Source of the DNA: CAYMLL01 sp964390645
GTDB lineage: Bacteria; Planctomycetota; UBA8108
Assembly: GCA_964390645.1 (NCBI GenBank)
Contig: CAYMLL010000230.1
Location: 1 to 12,839 of the forward strand
Reading direction: 5' to 3'
DNA: 12,839 nt
Position numbers and translations under genes: made by a program. Positions within the stretch are counted from its first letter, which is position 1, and each line of letters starts with the position of its first letter. Shown here piece after piece: positions 1-4,593 of the stretch. The notes under the pieces were generated by a model. It had not been told where the DNA came from. It worked only from the letters and a program-made list of their open reading frames with translations, and made no database searches.

Positions 1-2240
1 CCACCGCCGCCGAGCTTCGCCTCGACCGCCTCCCGCGGGATCTCGTCGAACGGAGTGCCGATCTTCCAGAGGTCGCGGGCCCCGGATCGTCTCGCCGCCC
101 GCTGGATCATCGTCTCGTTGAACAGCTCCATCCGCTCCGAGACACCCTGCGGTCGCGCGTAGGTGAACGCCGCCTGCACGTGGCCCACGCCCTGCTCGAT
201 CGCGCCGTCGTCGCAGACCCCGTAGAGCTGGGCGTGCTTGCGCTTGAACCGCCTGTAGTCGTCGAAGCCCCGCGGGAACTCCTCCGCGAGACACACCACG
301 TCCCAGTTGTTGGCGACCTTCTCCGGCCAGTGCTTGTCGAGCCGGAACGATCGGCCCCGCAACTGGTTGATACTCATGCTCGTCGTCACGGTGGTCAGAT
401 CGACGAGCACGTTGATGCGACTCGCGTCCCAGCCCTCGCCCAGCAGTCCTCGCGTGCCGACCAGGCATCGGGTCACACCTTGCTGGAACGCTTCGGTGAT
501 CATCTGGGTGTAATACCGAGGCATCCAGTGACGGCCGCCGCCCCGGAGCTCGTGGTAGCCGTCGCGCTCGACGTCGGCGAGGTCGATCTCGAGGCCGTGG
601 TCGCCGATCCACCGCTCGAAGAACGGGAGGATCCGCGGGATCAGATCATCGTCCACCAGCACCGTGGAGCCGGTCATGAACACCGGGTCGAGCGCGTCGG
701 TCTGCGGATCGGTCAGCAGGGCCCGGAACGCGGCGACCGCCCCGCCCGCCTCCTCGTCGAGCACACCCTCGACCAGGGCCGTCGCGGAGGTCTTCTCGAA
801 GTCGGTGACCAGGACGGCCCGGATCCGGTCACCGAGTGCGCGGTGTTCGGCCTCGAGGATGGTCTTCACGGCCTCGAGCTTCGCCGAGGCGTACGCCATC
901 ACCCGACCTATCGGCGACGCGCACGCCCGCATGCCGGTCTCGGTGATCTGGGTGCCGAGCAGGCGGAGTCGGTCGACCGCGGTCTCGGCGAGGGCGTGGT
1001 CCTTCGGACTCCGCGACCGTCGAAGGCCGTGCCGGATGTAGCGATCGAGAAGAGCGTCGGTCATCTCGCCCTGCGGCCGGTCGGTGTGGAGGAGCGCGGG
1101 CTCGGGGGCAGGCACACCCGCAGGCAGCGTGCGGCCGGCCCGGACGAGATGCAGCCGCGCCGCGTCGGCGAACGTCTGGTCGCGACGCCGAAAGCTCGGC
1201 CAGTCCTTCGCGTCAACACTCGGCAGCCGGAGATCGCCGAGCACGTGCTCGAGCCAGTCGTCGAGACCCGGGACCCTCGGCGGCTCGCCCCCGACCGGTG
1301 GTGGCGGCGCGGCGCGGAGATCGGCGACCAGGCGATCGAAGTCCCCTGCGACCCCGGCGATGTACCGCATCTCCCCGACCGACGGCCGCACGAAGTACGC
1401 GAGGTCCTGGTAAGGGGCGAGGTTGCCATCGCGGACCAGGGCCGGCACCGGAACCTCGTAGTCGACCGGCCCGAAGAAGGTGCGGTACCGCTCGGCGTCG
1501 TCGGGGTCGGCGTCGTCGAGGTCCGGAGGGGTCGCGGTGAGTCCGAGAATCACCGGATCGCCGAAGAGTCCCCGCACCTCGCTCAGCACGCGGCCCCAGT
1601 GACGCAGCAGGTGGTGGCACTCGTCGAGCACGATGAGCCCGACCTGCGCCTCGACGAGACGATCGAGGTGTCCGCGGGCGCTGGCGTGCAGCGTGCCGAG
1701 CACGTCGCCATCGCGGGCGTCCGCGTCCCGGACCTTCTTCCGGTACACCCCGAGTCGCTTGTCATGGTAGCCGACGTTGGTCGCCCGGAGTCCGTCGATC
1801 CAGGCGTCAGCGGTGAGTGGATCCTCGGCCTCGCCTTCGGCGATCAGCGTCTCGATCCACGATGCCCGGGCCCGCGCGTCGAGGTCGTCGCCGCGCCGCC
1901 GTGGCAGGGTCACCGACTGGTACGTGAGCGAGGTGAGGATGCCCGGCGTGGCGGGGTCGGTGACCACCGCGGCCTCGTGTCCGTCGAGATGGAAGAGCTC
2001 CTTCGCGCGGGCGACCCACTGGGCCTGGATCGCGGAGTTCGGGCTCAGGACCAGGGCGGGTCGCTTCACGAGGTCCGCCCAGACATGGAGCCCGAGCACC
2101 GTCTTGCCCGAGCCGGGCGGAGCGACGATGTGAAGCTCGCGCTCGCGCGCCTGCAGCTGCATCCGGATGACCCGCGCCGACGCCTCCTGCGAGGGGCGCA
2201 GGACGCCGGCGAACCGGACGTTTCGGAGACGTTCGGGCAT
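1..2240 (-). CDS. SF2 (DEAD/DEAH-type) helicase, 3'-truncated by window edge
   Basis: This is an ATP-dependent nucleic acid helicase or translocase, probably cytoplasmic. The minus frame is open for 746 codons from the ATG at 2240 to the left edge, so the C-terminus is missing. Visible motifs in order are a RPSQ element (15-18), Walker A APPGSGKT (40-47), DECHH motif II (206-210), LTATPP motif III (234-239), GTRGLLGEGWD motif V (595-605) and QLRGRSFR motif VI (626-633). About 350 residues separate motifs III and V, so a large insertion lies between or within the RecA lobes. At least 110 residues follow motif VI. From memory, the stretch after motif VI (WPEKVANNWDVVC) resembles large uncharacterised actinobacterial helicases. 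Relatives act in restriction, phage defence or repair; the exact role is unknown. No strong Shine-Dalgarno sits at normal spacing, and a 40-codon ORF ends 2 nt upstream, so translational coupling is possible. The DNA is richer in GC than that of its neighbours. Confidence 0.93.
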   Translation of the reverse strand, partial: MPERLRNVRFAGVLRPSQEASARVIRMQLQARERELHIVAPPGSGKTVLGLHVWADLVKRPALVLSPNSAIQAQWVARAKELFHLDGHEAAVVTDPATPGILTSLTYQSVTLPRRRGDDLDARARASWIETLIAEGEAEDPLTADAWIDGLRATNVGYHDKRLGVYRKKVRDADARDGDVLGTLHASARGHLDRLVEAQVGLIVLDECHHLLRHWGRVLSEVRGLFGDPVILGLTATPPDLDDADPDDAERYRTFFGPVDYEVPVPALVRDGNLAPYQDLAYFVRPSVGEMRYIAGVAGDFDRLVADLRAAPPPPVGGEPPRVPGLDDWLEHVLGDLRLPSVDAKDWPSFRRRDQTFADAARLHLVRAGRTLPAGVPAPEPALLHTDRPQGEMTDALLDRYIRHGLRRSRSPKDHALAETAVDRLRLLGTQITETGMRACASPIGRVMAYASAKLEAVKTILEAEHRALGDRIRAVLVTDFEKTSATALVEGVLDEEAGGAVAAFRALLTDPQTDALDPVFMTGSTVLVDDDLIPRILPFFERWIGDHGLEIDLADVERDGYHELRGGGRHWMPRYYTQMITEAFQQGVTRCLVGTRGLLGEGWDASRINVLVDLTTVTTSMSINQLRGRSFRLDKHWPEKVANNWDVVCLAEEFPRGFDDYRRFKRKHAQLYGVCDDGAIEQGVGHVQAAFTYARPQGVSERMELFNETMIQRAARRSGARDLWKIGTPFDEIPREAVEAKLGGG

Positions 2241-2242
2241 GG

Positions 2243-2365
2243 TCAGGCTTCGGCCTTCCGGAAGAAGACTTCGTCGACGCCGCGCGCCTGGTGCTCCCGC
2301 GGTCCAGTGCTGTCACGTCGAGTGAGAACCGCTACCGCGGTACAACTCACGGCGCGCTTTTCCAC
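2243..2365 (-). CDS. Possible 40-codon leader ORF or remnant gene end before the helicase
   Basis: A GTG-started frame of 40 codons ends with TGA and leaves only two bases (CC) before the helicase ATG. Its last 19 codons have G or C at 17 of 19 third positions, as real genes in this DNA do, and encode a plausible C-terminal tail ending VDEVFFRKAEA. The GTG lies about where transcription would start from the candidate promoter at 2372-2400, so a leaderless message is conceivable. The alternative is that this is the surviving 3' end of a deleted upstream partner gene. The first half is less convincing. No family is recognised. Confidence 0.25.
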   Translation of the reverse strand: MEKRAVSCTAVAVLTRRDSTGPREHQARGVDEVFFRKAEA

Positions 2366-2379
2366 TCACCAGTTGTACC
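2339..2379. promoter_or_regulatory. Candidate operator: 9-bp perfect inverted repeat
   Basis: GGTACAACT at 2339-2347 and its exact reverse complement AGTTGTACC at 2371-2379 are separated by 23 nt. The arm centres are 32 bp apart, about three helical turns, so two protein dimers or one bivalent regulator could bind on the same DNA face. The right arm contains the candidate -10 box of the helicase (minus-strand TACAAC). The left arm would fall in the early transcribed region. This is the usual geometry of a repressor site. The regulator is not in the window. Confidence 0.4.
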
Positions 2380-2400
2380 CGCCCTGTCTCGAGACGTGAA
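2372..2400 (-). promoter_or_regulatory. Candidate helicase promoter
   Basis: Read on the minus strand, TTCACG (2400-2395) is followed after exactly 17 nt by TACAAC (2377-2372). Each hexamer matches its sigma-70 consensus at 4 of 6 positions and the spacing is optimal. Transcription would start near 2365, about 125 nt before the helicase ATG and next to the GTG of the small leader ORF. Matches this weak occur by chance. The support comes from position and from the overlap with the inverted repeat. Confidence 0.3.
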
Positions 2401-2510
2401 GACTCCCGGCTGCCCGCCCGAACTCCGCCTGCTCCCATCGTGCGTCCGTGGTACGACACGGCTTCCGCGGGACGAGATCCGGCAGTGACCGGACTCCCGA
2501 TCAGCGTGCT

Positions 2511-2528
2511 GGACCGGGTACTCGGTCC
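2511..2528. promoter_or_regulatory. 18-bp near-perfect palindrome, possible operator
   Basis: GGACCGGGTACTCGGTCC is symmetrical apart from one base pair in each half (8 of 9 positions match) and is centred on GTAC. It lies about 110 nt upstream of the candidate sulfatase -10. It has the form of a dimeric repressor or activator site, but no regulator is linked and chance cannot be excluded. Confidence 0.25.
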
Positions 2529-2633
2529 CGGCGCAGCGCGATCGGAACGAATTCATGACCGACGGCGCACCGGGTACCTCCGTCGCACCCTGACCGATCA
2601 TGCGACAGGCCCCGAGTTCATCTGGAACGACTC

Positions 2634-2642
2634 TGCTACACT
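2634..2642 (+). promoter_or_regulatory. Candidate extended -10 of the sulfatase promoter
   Basis: TGCTACACT matches the extended -10 form TGn followed by TACACT, about 85 nt before the sulfatase ATG. No good -35 is seen at 16-18 nt upstream, which extended -10 promoters can tolerate. The sulfatase then has a strong Shine-Dalgarno, GAGGAG, at 2715-2720 and six bases before its ATG. Confidence 0.25.
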
Positions 2643-2726
2643 GTCATCGGTCCGTCTCGAGTCCACGGGCTCTGATTCGGGATGGACGCCGGGCGAAGGA
2701 TCATGTGTTGAAGAGAGGAGTCGAAC

Positions 2727-4274
2727 ATGAGGTCGACCATCACCGCGACCATCGCGCCGGTCATCGTCTGCTGTGGAGCGGCTTGCGGGGTCTTGCTCGC
2801 GCAGCAAACCGCACCGACACCACGCCCCAACGTCCTGTTGATCGTCGCCGATGACATGAACTGGGACACGCCGGGCTGTTTCGGTGGAGCGGCAGGGGAG
2901 ATCACGCCGCACATCGACCGACTCGCAGACGAGGGCATCCGGTTCTGGCATGCGTACGTCAACATCTCCATATGCACACCGTCGCGGAGCGTGATGCTCA
3001 CTGGACTGTATCCGCAGAACAACGGAGTCGAGGGCTTCCAGCGAATTCGCCCGGGTACCGCAACCCTGCCGGCCCTTCTCAACGAAGCCGGATATCTTTG
3101 CGGCACGATCGGTAAACCGCTCAGCCAGCAAGAGCTGTTTCGGTGGTCTGTCACCTACCGGTGGCAAGGATCGGGAGACGAGAATCGCTGGGGCCGCGAT
3201 CCGTCCATCTACCGGAAATTCGCGGCGAGATTCTACAAGATGGCCAAGGCGTCGAAGCAGCCGTTTTTCCTGATGGCCAGTTCCCATGACCCGCATCGCC
3301 CCTTCGGGGGTGGCAAGGCGACCCGCCGGCATGAAGAACGCGCAGCGCCTTCCCGCACTTTTCGCTCCGAGGAGGTTCGCGTTCCCGGCTTTCTACCGGA
3401 CCTTCCCGCGGTCCGAACGGAGCTGGCTGCGTACTGCTCGTCGGTGCGACGGCTGGACGACATGGTCGGGGCGGTTCTTGGCGAGCTGGAGAAAGCGCAG
3501 CTCGTCGACAATACCATCGTGATCTTTCTCGCGGATCACGGCATGCCCTTCCCATCGGCCAAGTTCAATTGCTATGTCGACAGCATGCGTTCGCCGTGGA
3601 TCGTCCGTTGGCCAGGGAGGATCAAGAAAGGCGCGATCGACCGGACCCACATGATCTCGACGGTCGACTTGCAGCCGACCATCCTGGAGGCGGTCAAGTT
3701 GCCGGCGACCGGCCCGTCGGATGGACGATCCTTCGTTCCCCTCCTGCGTGGTGAATCGCAGTCGAATCGCGACTGCGTCTTCACCCAGTTCAACCACATC
3801 CATGGAAAGGACGCTCTGCCCATGCGATCGGTGTTGACCAGGGAGCACGCTTACGTCTTCAATCCGTGGTCCAACGGCGAGCGTCGCTTCACACGACTGG
3901 GTGGAGCCGCCTTTCGGGCCATGCAGCAGGCCGCGGAGACCGACGTGGCCATGGCAGATCGCGTTCGACATCTGGAGTTTCGAACGGTCGAGGAGTTCTA
4001 TGATCTGCGAGTCGATCCGAACTGCCTGGACAACGCGATCGGAGAGGTTCAGAGCGGCGAGCCGTCGACGGATGCCCGGAAGAAGCGGGTTGATGACCTT
4101 CGTGCCAGGCTCCGTGAGTGGATGGTCCGGGTAGAGGATCCCGCGCTGGCGGCCTTCGACAGGCGGCATCTTCCGGAATCGCTCGAACGATTCATGCGGG
4201 CTTACAGGACACGAGCGGCGAAGGAGGTCGAGGCGTTGAAGCCCTACGAGAAGAGAAAAGGCTACCGCTTCTAG
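2727..4274 (+). CDS. Secreted sulfatase (S1 family, N-sulfoglucosamine sulfohydrolase-like)
   Basis: This 515-aa hydrolase should remove sulfate esters or N-sulfates from polysaccharides outside the cytoplasm. Residues 5-25 form a Sec signal peptide, probably cut after VLLA. The metal-binding start RPNVLLIVADDMN carries D42-D43. CTPSR at 83-87 is the Cys-type maturation signal, so C83 should become formylglycine through a maturase encoded elsewhere. SHDPHRP (186-192) and ADHGMP (269-274) supply further metal and active-site residues, and K279 follows. The pattern LTGLYPQNNGVEGF just after the FGly site and the overall length fit the planctomycete S1_8-like group. One oddity: the lysine loop reads GKPLSQQE (129-136), with no histidine where sulfatases normally carry one two or three residues after the lysine. 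The start is set by GAGGAG six bases upstream. The gene stands alone and diverges from the helicase. GC is lower (53-57% in two hand-counted lines). The natural substrate is unknown. Confidence 0.93.
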   Translation: MRSTITATIAPVIVCCGAACGVLLAQQTAPTPRPNVLLIVADDMNWDTPGCFGGAAGEITPHIDRLADEGIRFWHAYVNISICTPSRSVMLTGLYPQNNGVEGFQRIRPGTATLPALLNEAGYLCGTIGKPLSQQELFRWSVTYRWQGSGDENRWGRDPSIYRKFAARFYKMAKASKQPFFLMASSHDPHRPFGGGKATRRHEERAAPSRTFRSEEVRVPGFLPDLPAVRTELAAYCSSVRRLDDMVGAVLGELEKAQLVDNTIVIFLADHGMPFPSAKFNCYVDSMRSPWIVRWPGRIKKGAIDRTHMISTVDLQPTILEAVKLPATGPSDGRSFVPLLRGESQSNRDCVFTQFNHIHGKDALPMRSVLTREHAYVFNPWSNGERRFTRLGGAAFRAMQQAAETDVAMADRVRHLEFRTVEEFYDLRVDPNCLDNAIGEVQSGEPSTDARKKRVDDLRARLREWMVRVEDPALAAFDRRHLPESLERFMRAYRTRAAKEVEALKPYEKRKGYRF

Positions 4275-4593
4275 CCCGCATGTCTCGCCGCTTCCTGCTG
4301 CGAAGTCACAAGTCGCGCCGTGGACTGCTTCGGACTGCGCGGCTCGATCCTCAACGTGCAAGCAGCACGCCCGCGGTCGAGCCGCTTGCAGAAAGGGACG
4401 TCTGCCCCGGAAGTCCCCCGGAAGGTCTCCCGTCGTCAGAGAGAGCGGACTCACGGATGGAGCGCTTCACATCGGTCACGGAGCCGGCCGACGCGATCGT
4501 GTTCGCTGACTCAACGCTCGCCGTCGACACCACTGCAACGCGCAGGCCCCTGGCCGCGTAGCCACAGTTGATGGCGGAAGCGCCCGTCAGGTC
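4275..4593. other. Convergent intergenic gap
   Basis: These 319 nt lie between the 3' ends of the sulfatase and the dockerin protein. The main content is the nested stem-loop at 4339-4385. There is also an 11-nt tandem duplication with core CCCCGGAAG (4405-4413 and 4416-4424). A 94-codon frame from the ATG at 4280 to 4561 (plus) is open but has no Shine-Dalgarno, and its first half is arginine-rich and random-looking, so I do not call it a gene. Confidence 0.6.
4339..4385. terminator. Nested stem-loop between convergent genes, possible bidirectional terminator
   Basis: GCGGCTCGA (4339-4347) pairs perfectly with TCGAGCCGC (4377-4385). Inside, CGTGC (4355-4359) pairs with GCACG (4365-4369) around a 5-nt loop. 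The two helices are separated by a symmetrical 7 x 7 internal loop. The position between two converging stop codons suggests transcript end formation from both sides. No T-run follows on either strand, so a classic intrinsic terminator is not shown. Confidence 0.35.

Larger units (their letters stand above)
2241..2726. other. Divergent intergenic region between helicase and sulfatase
   Basis: These 486 nt separate two genes transcribed away from each other, so both promoters should lie here. The supported contents are the 40-codon ORF at 2243-2365, the inverted repeat at 2339-2379, a candidate helicase promoter at 2372-2400, the near-palindrome at 2511-2528, a 6-bp inverted repeat (GTCGCA at 2582-2587, TGCGAC at 2601-2606) and a candidate extended -10 at 2634-2642. 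Frames at 2347-2601 (minus) and 2440-2730 (plus) are open but have random-looking composition. Confidence 0.7.

Noticed and set aside
180..2399. Very long plus-strand open frame (739 codons) opposite the helicase
   Set aside because: The minus frame carries all SF2 helicase motifs. The plus frame is a shadow caused by high GC with strong third-position bias and has no recognisable domain.
2347..2601. Minus-strand frame of 84 codons upstream of the helicase
   Set aside because: Rich in Arg, Ser and Gly, with no motif. It overlaps the inverted repeat and candidate promoter.
2440..2730. Plus-strand frame of 96 codons overlapping the sulfatase ATG as ATGA
   Set aside because: The arrangement looks like coupling, but there is no ribosome site, the composition is random-looking, and it runs through the likely sulfatase promoter.
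4405..4424. Tandem CCCCGGAAG words as a possible repeat array
   Set aside because: Only two copies in a short GC-rich stretch; most likely a small slippage duplication.
3393..4454. Minus-strand frame of 353 codons opposite the sulfatase
   Set aside because: Antisense shadow of a gene with clear sulfatase motifs.
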